DNA of 38,469 nt. Source: JBGTFE01 sp036403235. Its GTDB lineage: Bacteria; Acidobacteriota; Blastocatellia; Pyrinomonadales; Pyrinomonadaceae. A model generated the notes under the pieces. That model made no database searches. It was not told the DNA's origin and was given only the letters and a program-made list of their open reading frames with translations. The position numbers and the translations under genes were made by a program. Position 1 is the stretch's first letter. Every line of letters begins with the position of its first letter. The DNA lies in the NCBI GenBank assembly GCA_036403235.1, contig DASWRI010000059.1, forward strand, positions 1 to 38,469, given 5' to 3'. This document shows, one piece after another, positions 25,901-33,417 of this stretch.

Positions 25901-26767
25901 CGCCTGGTATTCCGCCGGATATTCGATGGCGCCGGTCGCGATAATCACGCCCTGCCCGCTCATCAGGCGCGGATTCGACGAAACCGTCCCGATTGTTCCG
26001 GGATTTGTCAGCGAAATGGTCGTGGCCTGAAAATCCGCGATTTCCAGTTTCCCGTCGCGCGCCCGTTTGACGATTTCGTTGTAAGCGGCGAAAAATCCGG
26101 CAAAATTCATCCGGTTAGCGCCTTTTATGTTCGGCACGAGCAGATTGCGCGAACCGTCTTTTTTCTCGATGTCGATGGCGATGCCGAGATTAACCGATTC
26201 GTTTTGCAGACGCGAGGGCGCGCCCGAGACAAAGCCGTAGCCGAAATTCATCTGCGGGTAGATTTTCAGAGCTTTGACAATCGCCCACGCGATTAAATGC
26301 GTAAACGAAACTTTGCCGCGTCCGGCCGACTGCAAATGCTCGTTGATAACGCGGCGGTTTTCTTCGAGAAGCTTGACGGGCATCGTCCGCACGCTCGTCG
26401 CCGTCGGAACCGAAAGACTCTGCTCCATATTCTCGACGATTTTTTTCGAAGCGCCGGTAATCGGTTTGACTTCTATTCCCGCGCCGATTGAAACAGCCGG
26501 CTGGCTTTGCCGGGCGGGCGCGGGCGGCGGCGTCACAGCGGTCTGGCCGGCCGTTGCTTTTTCAGTCGTCGGTGCAGTCGAAGGCTGTCCGTTGCCGCTT
26601 GCGGCGGTCGCTGCGCCGCTCAGCAATTCGCCGAAAAACGTGCGCCACGATTCGTCGACCAGATTCGGGTCTGACTTATAGCGATTAAGCAAACCTTCGA
26701 CGTAGCTTGCGTTCGCGCCGAAATTTTCTGAAATATATTCTGAAATATTATTTATCGTATCACTCAC
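22979..26767 (-). CDS. kgd: Multifunctional 2-oxoglutarate dehydrogenase (Kgd-type fused E2/E1)
   Basis: A 1262-aa enzyme of the TCA cycle that oxidatively decarboxylates 2-oxoglutarate. The N-terminus has the E1o helix (SWRTFFGELL, about 41-50). An E2 succinyltransferase catalytic domain follows (about 125-340) with DHRVIQG (H312). The ThDP-dependent E1 domain follows, with HGDAAFAGQG (H660, D662) and NNQIGFTTSP. As in the mycobacterial Kgd enzyme, there is no lipoyl domain, so lipoylated E2 from another gene is needed. The start is GTG 26767 (GTG AGT GAT ACG); no ATG lies close by and only a distant GAGG is seen upstream. The Ala/Pro/Thr-rich linker (about 50-115) joins the helix to the E2 domain. 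Confidence 0.95.
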   Translation of the reverse strand: MSDTINNISEYISENFGANASYVEGLLNRYKSDPNLVDESWRTFFGELLSGAATAASGNGQPSTAPTTEKATAGQTAVTPPPAPARQSQPAVSIGAGIEVKPITGASKKIVENMEQSLSVPTATSVRTMPVKLLEENRRVINEHLQSAGRGKVSFTHLIAWAIVKALKIYPQMNFGYGFVSGAPSRLQNESVNLGIAIDIEKKDGSRNLLVPNIKGANRMNFAGFFAAYNEIVKRARDGKLEIADFQATTISLTNPGTIGTVSSNPRLMSGQGVIIATGAIEYPAEYQAMTAAALSQLGISKTVTLTSTYDHRVIQGAESGLFLAKIHEFLIGQHKFYDEVFGDLEINYPPLRWAEDYNPSLFGGDMMSAQTEKQANVLQLINAYRIRGHLLADIDPLNMTSHTEAELDLESFGLTIWDLDREFITGGLHGTKTASLREILRILRRAYCGKVGIEYRHIQSKEEKEWIREQVRQQFVDTEPLDAEIRKELLQKLIEAEQFEQFLHKKYLGQKRFSLEGTETVIPLLDQMVENAAARGVEEIFMGMAHRGRLNVLSNIIGDPETGNMAERIFTVFEGTSHPSFPADEGDVKYHQGAIGKRRTTNGKDVKIQLSSNPSHLEFVDPVVEGMARARQDELLEGDEANDSKRNQAYDRILPVLLHGDAAFAGQGIVMETLQLANLRGYRTGGTIHIVINNQIGFTTSPEKGRSSIYSTDAAQITQTPIFHINGDDPEAAFRVVKIALDYRQEYNKDVVLDLVGFRRLGHNEGDEPSYTQPLMYARVKAHPGVRYIYAQKLIREQIISEDDLKRMTDKTQEKYEGILQRAKQIAHDKPAKANLAPPIENEDGSVVLETAISKETLQTVSEVISLVPEGFNINPKMVGQLARRAKMGTGEVPMDWGFAEAVAFGSLVLEGRRIRLSGQDSGRGTFSQRHALMYDTINGSVWSPLGNLKSGQNPFARFQVFDSSLSENAVLGFEYGYSTHMSDALVLWEAQFGDFANGGQVIIDQYIAASEDKWKQRCRLVMLLPHGYEGQGPEHSSARLERYLQLCAENNLQVCYPSTPAQYFHMLRRQVRQEMVRPLIVMTPKSLLRLPAANSTIEDLTSSGFQPVIDDVAITNREKVKRVVVCSGKVFYDLEAAREDARDQRTAVVRLEQFYPFPAEGLQEIFATYPNTTEIFWTQEEPQNMGGWAFVEPRLRQIVPAGVDFKYVGRTASASPATGSYAIHELEQKQIVEQSIIKDSEEISAASKPEITEKIAPAGA

Positions 26768-26865
26768 TTTGTTTTTATAAACCTCGTTTGAACATTTCGG
26801 TTGTAAAAAATAATTTTACCGCAAAACGCGGAAATCTTACACCAATCAGAGGAAATGATAGCGTC

Positions 26866-27156
26866 CTAATCCGGCGGCGCGGAGAAATCTTCTTCGTCGG
26901 GCAAATTTTCGTTTGACGGTGCATTGCCGGGAAAGGCAAATCTTACAAGAAGTTTCGCGCCGCGCATCAGGTAAAGACCTATCAACAGATATAACAATCC
27001 CAATTTTAAGGTTGTAAAATAGCTGTCCGTTACGACGGACGCGGAAGATAAACCCAGTTCTATAAAAATAACTGAAAGCAAATCTAAAAAACCGCGCCCG
27101 AAAGACAGCAGGCCGACGATTCTGATTCCGGCTGAAAATAAAACTTTTTCGTCCAT
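26866..27156 (-). CDS. Small membrane protein of unknown function
   Basis: A 96-aa protein that I do not recognise, with two hydrophobic segments (about 8-35 and 47-66) and an acidic, Pro-rich tail (NLPDEEDFSAPPD). A good ribosome-binding site (AGGAG, 5 bases before ATG 27156) supports translation. It lies upstream of kgd on the same strand, separated by 98 bp, and downstream of the LEA14-like gene by 135 bp. Confidence 0.7.
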   Translation of the reverse strand: MDEKVLFSAGIRIVGLLSFGRGFLDLLSVIFIELGLSSASVVTDSYFTTLKLGLLYLLIGLYLMRGAKLLVRFAFPGNAPSNENLPDEEDFSAPPD

Positions 27157-27291
27157 CTTAGCTCCTGTTTACACTAACGAATATTTAAAATATCTCTCAA
27201 ATTGTCTTTGTCATTCTCAATCTTAAAGTTTGGCGAACTCTGCAAAACTTATAATAAGCGAAATACAAAACCAAAGCAGGAAATTAAATTG

Positions 27292-27903
27292 TTAGTTGTT
27301 GTTTTTGAGCGGATTTTTTATCTTGATGTTGATTTCGACCGGGACGACGCGTTTGAAATTAAAGCCCATTTTCTTGAATCTTCCGAAAACGAAAATAGTT
27401 CCCGTCACGTTCCATTCGTCTTTCGAGTCGCGCAGCTCGCCGAGCGCGCCGCGCAGAGTCTGCCCGATGCCGATAAAGATTTTTACCGGCTTCGGCAGCG
27501 CCGTCGATTCATTTTTTTTGAAGGAGAACGATTCGCGATATTCCTCGACGTCGACTTTAAGACCGTTGACGCGAAAATCTTTGAACGCCAGAAAATCAAT
27601 TTTCCCGCTTTGTTCGAGAGCCGAAACTTCGGCCGCGACTTCGAGCGTGACGCCCGTCAGCGAAACATCTTCGACGGTCGGCTCGCCGATTGTCACAAAC
27701 GCTTCCGCATCGTCTTTTTTATCGATTTGCTCGTTTTTGTTTTGGACGAAAATTTTTGATTTATGAACTTTGTAGCCGCGAATTTCATCAGGATAGTCCT
27801 GCGCTTTAATACAAATCGAACCACAGAGAACGAAGAAAACACACAGAAGTTTTATGCGAAAATTATATGAATAGCGCGAATTAAAATAAATTATCCTGTC
27901 CAT
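27292..27903 (-). CDS. Secreted protein, possibly LEA14/WHy-like beta domain
   Basis: A 203-aa protein with an N-terminal hydrophobic signal (IKLLCVFFVLCGSICIKAQ) that is probably cleaved after KAQ (about 35). The mature part alternates beta strands: VTLEVAAEVSALEQSGKI, DFRVNGLKVDVEEY, VPVEINIKI. The pattern of a core strand pair, a KPVKIFIGIGQTLRG helix and a WNVTGTIFVFG strand resembles LEA14-type domains, but this is a by-eye guess. The ATG at 27903 lies inside a nonamer repeat, which supplies the first codons (MDRI). The start is therefore uncertain. Confidence 0.65.
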   Translation of the reverse strand: MDRIIYFNSRYSYNFRIKLLCVFFVLCGSICIKAQDYPDEIRGYKVHKSKIFVQNKNEQIDKKDDAEAFVTIGEPTVEDVSLTGVTLEVAAEVSALEQSGKIDFLAFKDFRVNGLKVDVEEYRESFSFKKNESTALPKPVKIFIGIGQTLRGALGELRDSKDEWNVTGTIFVFGRFKKMGFNFKRVVPVEINIKIKNPLKNNN

Positions 27904-27932
27904 CCTGTTTTAAAAATCTCTGTGCTCTCTGT
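27891..27932. repeat. Nonamer (ATCCTGTCC) and octamer (TCTCTGTG) repeats at a gene start
   Basis: TTATCCTGTCCATCCTGTTT (27891-27910) contains two 9-base-phased ATCCTGT units. It is followed by TCTCTGTG and CTCTCTGT (27917-27932). The block fills the 32-bp gap between the CheA-like and LEA14-like genes and includes the latter's start codon. Confidence 0.7.
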
Positions 27933-27935
27933 AGT

Positions 27936-29168
27936 TCAATCCTTTTTCGGCAGAAAAATCTCGAAAATTGTTCCCGCGTCTTTCGCGCTCTTGACGCGGA
28001 TTTCGCCGCCTGCGGTCTCAATTGAATTCTTCACCGCATCAAGCCCGACGCCGCGGCCGGAGATTTCCGTAACGCTCTCGCGCGTCGAAAATTCGGGTAA
28101 AAAGATTAAATCAAGCAATTCCGCTCCGGTCAAGATTTTCTCCGCCGGAAGCAGATTTTTTTCAGCCGCCCTGCGCTTTATTTTCTCCAAGTCGATGCCT
28201 CGGCCGTCGTCTTTTACCGACAGCTTTAATCGGTCGTCTTTTGTTTCCAGAGAAATTTCCAGGTGCCCGCGCTTGTCTTTTCCTTTGGCGATTCTTTCTT
28301 CGGAGCTTTCGAACGCGTGGTCGACGGCGTTGCGTGTTAAATGCATGAGCGCGTCGAAAATCAGTTTCATGTTTTCGCCGGAAAGCTCGATTTTATCGGC
28401 TGATGTGACAAACCCGACTTCTTTTCCGAGCTTTTGCGCCAAACCTTTTCCGTGCGCGACAATCTGCGACAAAATGCCGTTCAGGTCGTCGGAAAAAGAC
28501 GTTTGCCGGACGATTTCAAATGTAAAATTCCGCGCGCCATCACGAATATTTTCCGCGTCTTCGCAGGCAAAATAAATTAAAAAGCCGATTTTTCCGTTTG
28601 CGGCGCTCGCCGGATTTGGCAGCGTGGCGATAATTTCGCCCGACGCGCTTAAATTTTCGCGCAAATCCTTAAATTCGCCGCTGAAGTTTGCTAAATCGAA
28701 ATCGGCCTTGACGCAAAAGACGTTTTTCCCGCCGCGCATCGCCGCCGCGAACGCGTTTTTTTCGTATTCGGAAAGTTTTTGCGAGATTTCTTCGGGTATT
28801 TCCGGCGAAAAAGCGTTTTGTAAAGGCGCAGAATCAGGCGCGATTCGCTGGATTTTATCGATAAACGCGTGGTGATTGGCAGCGTCGTTCCGCTCGAAAG
28901 ACGCTCTCAAAAGCGCGAAGCCTTCGAGCAGATTATTTTTAAAATTCGTATCGTTTTCTGCGCTCGAAAGAAGATTTTCAAGCTCGTGCGCGAGCCGCGC
29001 CGCCGCGGAAAAGCCGAAAGTCTGCGAAGTTCCTTTGATGGTGTGCAGCGCGCGGAAAGTTTCGCGCAAAAATTCGGGCGATAAATTTTTCTCCCGGTTC
29101 GCGCTTTCCGACAGATTTTCCAGACGGGCGATTGACCTTTGCAGAAAATCCTTTTGCAGATTGTTCAT
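27936..29168 (-). CDS. CheA-like histidine kinase without CheW-like domain
   Basis: A 410-aa two-component kinase. The Hpt (P1) domain holds the phospho-accepting H42 in ALHTIKGTSQTFGF. A middle domain (about 135-215) resembles the regulator-binding region. The ATPase domain has N-box N280 (LTRNAVDHAFE), G1 DDGRGID (320-326) and G2 GRGVGLD (371-377). The protein stops at FEIFLPKKD, the usual end of the P4 domain, so the P5 CheW-like domain that couples CheA to chemoreceptors is missing. It follows nusB by 14 bp in a ribH-nusB unit. Input and output partners are not encoded here. It could still be a non-chemotaxis CheA variant. Confidence 0.85.
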   Translation of the reverse strand: MNNLQKDFLQRSIARLENLSESANREKNLSPEFLRETFRALHTIKGTSQTFGFSAAARLAHELENLLSSAENDTNFKNNLLEGFALLRASFERNDAANHHAFIDKIQRIAPDSAPLQNAFSPEIPEEISQKLSEYEKNAFAAAMRGGKNVFCVKADFDLANFSGEFKDLRENLSASGEIIATLPNPASAANGKIGFLIYFACEDAENIRDGARNFTFEIVRQTSFSDDLNGILSQIVAHGKGLAQKLGKEVGFVTSADKIELSGENMKLIFDALMHLTRNAVDHAFESSEERIAKGKDKRGHLEISLETKDDRLKLSVKDDGRGIDLEKIKRRAAEKNLLPAEKILTGAELLDLIFLPEFSTRESVTEISGRGVGLDAVKNSIETAGGEIRVKSAKDAGTIFEIFLPKKD

Positions 29169-29182
29169 TCGATTAAAATTTT

Positions 29183-29659
29183 CTAAGGAGACGAAGCGCG
29201 GGATTTTTCGTTTTGAGATTCGTCGGTGGAAGCTTTTTTAGGTTTTTCCTTTTCCAAATCGTGCTTGATGGCGTCCAGAATTCCGTTGATAAACTGCGTC
29301 GCTTCAAAGGTCGAAAAGCGGCGCGCGATTTCCAGAGCCTCGTTGATGACGACGGTGGCGGGAGTTTCTTCAAAAAGAAATTCGTAGACGGCGAGGCGCA
29401 GAATGTTTCGGTCGACGATTGCCATGCGCTCGATTCGCCAGTGCTCGGCGCGCGTCCGGATGCGCTCGTCAATCGTGTCTAATCTGGTCAGCGCGCCGTT
29501 GGTCAATTTGTCGGCAAATGCGCGGGTTGAATCGTCGAGACCGGACTCACCGAGCTCGCTCCAATAGTTTTGGGTCAACACGCCTTCGCGTGTTTTCGCC
29601 ACATCTGCCGCAAATAACATCTGCAAAGCGCATTCACGCGCTTTACGTCGTGTTCCCAT
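29183..29659 (-). CDS. nusB: Transcription antitermination factor NusB
   Basis: A 158-aa NusB, which pairs with NusE (S10) on boxA RNA to support rRNA antitermination. The sequence starts MGTRRKARECALQMLFAADV, as NusB proteins do, and shows ALTRLDTIDERI, WRIERMAIVDRNILRLAVYE and VVINEALEIARRFST. A Lys/Ser-rich tail follows. ATG 29659 is chosen by family alignment, with AAGGA 3 bases upstream (short spacing). An in-frame ATG at 29725 would overlap ribH and add a basic stretch not seen in NusB. ribH lies 16 bp upstream, a common nusB partner. Confidence 0.93.
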   Translation of the reverse strand: MGTRRKARECALQMLFAADVAKTREGVLTQNYWSELGESGLDDSTRAFADKLTNGALTRLDTIDERIRTRAEHWRIERMAIVDRNILRLAVYEFLFEETPATVVINEALEIARRFSTFEATQFINGILDAIKHDLEKEKPKKASTDESQNEKSRASSP

Positions 29660-29675
29660 AAATCCTTGCTCTTTT

Positions 29676-30191
29676 TCAAACGACGTGCGGAAAAACCTTT
29701 TCTTTCCGCTCTTTTTCGCCGCCATCCATTGTTTTATACAAATTAACCAGTTCGACCGCCGACATTGCAGCTTCGAAACCTTTGTTTCCGGCTTTGACGC
29801 CGGCGCGATTAATTGCCTGTTCGAGCGTATCGGCCGTCACGACTCCGAAAAGAACCGGGACGCCCGTCTGCATCGCCGCGTTGGCGACGCCTTTTGCCGC
29901 TTCGCCCGCCACGTAATCGAAATGCGGCGTTTCGCCGCGAATCACGACTCCGATGCAGATGACGGCGTCGAAACTGCCGCCTGCCGCCACCTTCTGCGTC
30001 GTCAAAGGCAGCTCGAACGAACCGGGAACTTTAAAAATTTCAACCGCATCCTCGCTCGCGCCGAGTCTTTCCAGACCGTCCAGAGCGCCTTCCAAAAGCT
30101 TGGAAGTCAAAAAATCGTTCCAGCGCGACACGACTATCGCAAAGCGGAAGCCCTGCGCCGTTAGTAGTCCCTGATGAACTTTAGGTTGCAA
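29676..30191 (-). CDS. ribH: 6,7-dimethyl-8-ribityllumazine synthase
   Basis: Lumazine synthase condenses 5-amino-6-ribitylaminouracil with 3,4-dihydroxy-2-butanone 4-phosphate, the next-to-last step of riboflavin synthesis. The 171-aa protein shows FAIVVSRWNDFLTSKLLEGA, KVPGSFELPL, CIGVVIRGETPHFDYVAGEA and PVLFGVVTADTLEQAINRAG with the catalytic His region, and it ends in a short variable tail. The start is TTG 30191, since AAGGAG lies exactly 7 bases upstream and no early ATG exists. Other rib genes are absent, and no FMN riboswitch is seen in the 107-bp gap. Confidence 0.95.
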   Translation of the reverse strand: MQPKVHQGLLTAQGFRFAIVVSRWNDFLTSKLLEGALDGLERLGASEDAVEIFKVPGSFELPLTTQKVAAGGSFDAVICIGVVIRGETPHFDYVAGEAAKGVANAAMQTGVPVLFGVVTADTLEQAINRAGVKAGNKGFEAAMSAVELVNLYKTMDGGEKERKEKVFPHVV

Positions 30192-30198
30192 CTTTTTT

Positions 30199-30204
30199 CT
30201 CCTT
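30199..30204 (-). promoter_or_regulatory. Shine-Dalgarno that fixes the TTG start of ribH
   Basis: On the minus strand AAGGAG (30204-30199) is followed by 7 bases and TTG (30191). This strong site decides for a non-ATG start. Confidence 0.8.
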
Positions 30205-30298
30205 CAAATAAGCAAAATCGCCACTTTTAAGTATAAAGAACGCCGAATACGATTGACAAGTAAAAAATGAAAATAAAAATTTATTGCCTTTTCGCGCC

Positions 30299-31393
30299 TT
30301 ATTCCGGCTTTAATTCGTGGTTTTCGTGCCTTAAAGAGGAAATTTCCTTGAGCGAAAGTCCGCGTTTGAGAAGCAGAATCAAACCGACAATCGTCCAGAA
30401 AATAACTCTGCCCTTGCGAATAATCGCCAAAGTGATGCCGATGCCCGCGCCGAGCGCGAGCGTTTCGGTGACGAATTTCGCTCCGGCTTCGTCGACGCCG
30501 ATGACAAACGGAATCAACTTGAAAGTCGTCGTAATGATGCGGCTGACGGATTCGAGCAGAAAAGATGTGAAGAGACTCGGAAAAGTTCCGGTGATGCGGC
30601 TCAGGACAAGCCAGATTTCCAGAATCCCGAGCGCGTGAAACAAGGTTTCGAGCGCAATTATCGGCAAAAATCGTTTCGGGTAGCGCCGATAAAATCCGTA
30701 AATCAGATTTTCAAACAAACGCACGTGAAGCCTTCCGTTTTCCAGAGATTTTCGGGCGTAGCCTTTATCGTAAAGTTTTTCGCAAATCGCGCTCGCAAAA
30801 TGCCACTGGCGAACGACCATCACGACGCCGAGAAACATCAGCGCGATGATGAGGCCGATAAGCGCGTCAATCGTGATAGTCCAGCCTTCGGCCAATTCAA
30901 AACTGCGCAAAAAGGCGAACGCGCCGAGAACGATAAAAAGTCCCGTAACAAGTGAATAAAAAAGATTTTCCGTCGCCACCGAAGACAAACCGACGACCAT
31001 CGGAACGCGTTTTCGGACGGCGACCGCTTTGGTCGTGCCGCTGACCAAAATGCCGAGCGGAATCATCGTGCTCATCGCCTCGCCGATAATCACGGCGGGC
31101 AGCGTGTCGCGCAAATCGAGCGCGTAAGGCTCGTAAACCGAAAGCTTCCACGCTTCGGCGCGCGCCATCAAACGCAAAAAATAAATGACGATAAGCGCGA
31201 AAAATCCGTCGATGCCGATTTTCTGTGTTCCGAGAACGAGCTCGTAAAAGCCGACCGACCAGATAAAATATCCGAAAAGCGCAATGCCGAGAACCGTAAA
31301 AACGGCGGCGGCGATTTTCAAACGGTCGAGATGTTTCTGATTTGAGCTGTTTGGGTTGAGATTTGGAGTTTGAACTTCTGTTTCGGAATTCAC
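30299..31393 (-). CDS. UPF0104/lysylphosphatidylglycerol synthase TM-region family membrane protein
   Basis: A 364-aa integral membrane protein with about eight helices, for example LKIAAAVFTVLGIALFGYFI (25-44), TITIDALIGLIIALMFLGVV and RFLPIIALETLFHALGILEI. Family hallmarks are LPAVIIGEAMSTMIPLGILV (about 98-117), with a TKAVAVRKRVP loop, and FKLIPFVIGVDEAGAKFV near the end. Members of this flippase-like family include the membrane half of MprF and HpnL-type transporters, so movement of lipids across the membrane is the likely role. The soluble MprF synthase domain is absent. The start is GTG 31393 with AAGG 8 bases upstream. It is divergent from the acyl-CoA dehydrogenase, 84 bp away. Confidence 0.85.
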   Translation of the reverse strand: MNSETEVQTPNLNPNSSNQKHLDRLKIAAAVFTVLGIALFGYFIWSVGFYELVLGTQKIGIDGFFALIVIYFLRLMARAEAWKLSVYEPYALDLRDTLPAVIIGEAMSTMIPLGILVSGTTKAVAVRKRVPMVVGLSSVATENLFYSLVTGLFIVLGAFAFLRSFELAEGWTITIDALIGLIIALMFLGVVMVVRQWHFASAICEKLYDKGYARKSLENGRLHVRLFENLIYGFYRRYPKRFLPIIALETLFHALGILEIWLVLSRITGTFPSLFTSFLLESVSRIITTTFKLIPFVIGVDEAGAKFVTETLALGAGIGITLAIIRKGRVIFWTIVGLILLLKRGLSLKEISSLRHENHELKPE

Positions 31394-31477
31394 TGCTTTT
31401 GCCTTTTCGCCGATGCGCCTATTATGATGTTATTTCATTTACTTTTTAATTACAAAACAATATAAGGAAAACAAAAT

Positions 31478-32659
31478 ATGAGTGCGACGGCTTTAGAAAA
31501 AGAATATTTACCGCAGGCCTTGACCGCGTTGACCGAAGAAGAAGAATTGTTTCGCGCGTCGGTTCGCGAATTTGCCGAAGGCGAAGTCCTGCCGCGCGTC
31601 GAGCAGATGGAGCACGCCGGAAAACTGGACGAAAATTTAATCCGGCAGTGTTTTGAGTTGGGCTTGATGGCCATCGAATCGCCCGAAGAATACGGCGGCG
31701 CGGGCTCGACGATTTTTAACGCGATTTTAGCGATTGAAGAACTCGCGCGCGTCGATGCGAGCGTGTCGGTTTTCGTCGATGTCCACAACACGCTCGTCAC
31801 AAACGCGTTTATGCGCTGGGCTTCGGACGAGCAGAAGAAAAAATATCTGCCGCAAATGGCCGAAGGCAAAGTCGGCGCATACGCGCTTTCGGAAGCCGCT
31901 TCGGGCTCCGACGCTTTTGCGATGAAAACGCGCGCCGTCGAAAGAGATGACCATTGGGAAATCAACGGCCAGAAACTCTGGATTACAAACGGCAACGAGG
32001 CCGAAATCTTTATTTTGTTTGCGACAATCGACCCGAACGCGGGCTACAAAGGCATCACGGCATTTATCGTCGAAAAGGGTTTTGAAGGTTTTTCGGTCGG
32101 GAAAAAAGAAGACAAGCTCGGCATCCGCGCGTCTTCGACGACCGAGCTGATTCTCGACAACTGCAAAGTGCCGAAGGAAAACGTGCTCGGCGAAGTCGGC
32201 AAAGGCTACAAGGTTTCAATCGAAACTTTGAACGAAGGCCGCATCGGAATCGGCGCGCAAATGGTCGGAATCGCGCAGGGCGCTTATGAAAACGCTCTCA
32301 AATACACGGCCGAGCGCGAGCAGTTCGGGCAGTCAATCAACAGTTTTCAGGCCGTCCAATTCCAGCTCGCCGAGATGGCCGTCGACATCGAAGCCGCGCG
32401 GCTGCTGGTTTACAACGCGGCGCGGCTCAAAGACGCCGGGCTTCCGTTTTTGAAAGAAGCGGCGATGGCCAAACTTTATTCTTCGCGCGTCGCCGAACGA
32501 GTTTCGTCAAAAGCCATCGAGCTTTACGGCGGCTACGGTTACGTCAAAGATTATCCGGTCGAAAAATTCTGGCGCGACTCGAAAATCGGCGCTATCTATG
32601 AAGGCACGTCGAACATGCAGCTTCAGACGATTGCGAAACTGATTATGAGCAGAAAATAA
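31478..32659 (+). CDS. Acyl-CoA dehydrogenase (short/branched-chain type)
   Basis: A 393-aa FAD-dependent acyl-CoA dehydrogenase that introduces the alpha,beta double bond in fatty or branched-chain acyl-CoA catabolism and passes electrons to ETF. It shows the FAD/substrate motifs AYALSEAASGSDAF and KLWITNG, and the catalytic base E375 in YEGTSNMQ, the position used by short-, butyryl- and short/branched-chain enzymes. Helical N- and C-terminal domains flank a beta domain, at normal family length. AGGA precedes ATG 31478 by 8 bases. The exact chain-length preference cannot be read by eye. No etfAB genes are nearby. Confidence 0.95.
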   Translation: MSATALEKEYLPQALTALTEEEELFRASVREFAEGEVLPRVEQMEHAGKLDENLIRQCFELGLMAIESPEEYGGAGSTIFNAILAIEELARVDASVSVFVDVHNTLVTNAFMRWASDEQKKKYLPQMAEGKVGAYALSEAASGSDAFAMKTRAVERDDHWEINGQKLWITNGNEAEIFILFATIDPNAGYKGITAFIVEKGFEGFSVGKKEDKLGIRASSTTELILDNCKVPKENVLGEVGKGYKVSIETLNEGRIGIGAQMVGIAQGAYENALKYTAEREQFGQSINSFQAVQFQLAEMAVDIEAARLLVYNAARLKDAGLPFLKEAAMAKLYSSRVAERVSSKAIELYGGYGYVKDYPVEKFWRDSKIGAIYEGTSNMQLQTIAKLIMSRK

Positions 32660-32683
32660 TTAAACGAAAATTGAAACAGGACG

Positions 32684-32737
32684 GACAGGATTTACAGGAT
32701 AAAAAACGAAAATCCTGCCTATCCTGTAAATCCTGTC
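32684..32737. repeat. 18-bp perfect hairpin of nonamer repeats (ACAGGATTT family)
   Basis: GACAGGATTTACAGGATA (32684-32701) is exactly complementary to 32720-32737 around an 18-base loop. Units repeat with a 9-base phase. It fills the gap between acyl-CoA dehydrogenase and the GNAT gene and ends 7 bases before the GNAT ATG. There is no T-run. Confidence 0.88.
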
Positions 32738-32744
32738 TCCATTT

Positions 32745-33287
32745 ATGTCTGAAATAAATATTCGTAAAGCGACAATCGAAGACGCGGAGATGCTCGCCCG
32801 TTTGTCTTACAAAACCTTCCGGGACGCGTTTCACGAGCATCCGAAAAACGCGCCCGAAGATTTGGCGGATTATATGGAGAAAGCTTTTAATCTCGAACAA
32901 ATTCGCAAAGAGCTTTTTGAGGACGATTCAATTTTTCTCGTCGCCGAAATTGCGGGCGAGCCAATCGGCTACGCGAAATTGATGGTCGGAAGTCGCGAAC
33001 CGGAAATCGACGCGACAAGGCCGATTGAATTAAACCGGCTTTATTCGGCGCAGGAATTTCTCGGCAAAGGCGTCGGCGCGCGCCTGATGGAAGAGAGTTT
33101 CGCGCTCGCCAAAAAATTAAACTGCGATACGATGTGGCTCGGCGTCTGGGAATATAACCCGCGCGCGCAGAGATTTTACGAAAAATACGGTTTTCGCGAA
33201 ATCGGAAAACACACCTTTTTGCTCGGCTCCGACCCGCAGACAGACCTTTTAATGCAGAGGGAAATTGAAACAGGATTTACTGGATAA
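32745..33287 (+). CDS. GNAT-family N-acetyltransferase
   Basis: A 180-aa acetyltransferase using acetyl-CoA; the substrate is unknown. Motif A lies at NRLYSAQEFLGKGVGARLME, with the pyrophosphate-binding QEFLGKGVG loop. Motif B, WEYNPRAQRFYEKYGFREIG, is clear. The overall layout (ATIEDAEMLARLSYKTFRDA start) resembles small-molecule GNATs such as streptothricin-type or spermidine enzymes, but no narrower assignment is safe. The final codons (TGFTG then stop) come from an ACAGGATTTACTGGAT repeat, so the natural C-terminus may have been altered. ATG 32745 has no Shine-Dalgarno. Confidence 0.85.
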   Translation: MSEINIRKATIEDAEMLARLSYKTFRDAFHEHPKNAPEDLADYMEKAFNLEQIRKELFEDDSIFLVAEIAGEPIGYAKLMVGSREPEIDATRPIELNRLYSAQEFLGKGVGARLMEESFALAKKLNCDTMWLGVWEYNPRAQRFYEKYGFREIGKHTFLLGSDPQTDLLMQREIETGFTG

Positions 33288-33372
33288 TTATTTGTTAAAT
33301 TTAGGATTCGACCTTCACTCTCAAGCTTAAAATGGAAAAGTTTCCATTCTGCTTATCCAGTCCACCCTGTTT
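33268..33372. repeat. Imperfect inverted nonamer repeats overlapping the GNAT stop codon
   Basis: AAACAGGATTTACTGGATAA (33268-33287) includes the GNAT stop codon. Its inverted partner at 33353-33372 matches at 17 of 20 bases. Between them is a small palindrome, ATGGAAA-AG-TTTCCAT (33332-33347). Confidence 0.75.
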
Positions 33373-33417
33373 GACTTTTTCTTGCAATTGATGCACAGAT
33401 GAATTATTGTTTCATTT

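Noticed and set aside
29660..29725. Upstream ATG for nusB at 29725
   Set aside because: It overlaps the ribH end in another frame, lacks a Shine-Dalgarno, and adds a basic extension not seen in NusB.
30192..30298. FMN riboswitch upstream of ribH
   Set aside because: The gap is only 107 bp and shows no RFN-type multi-stem structure or conserved boxes.
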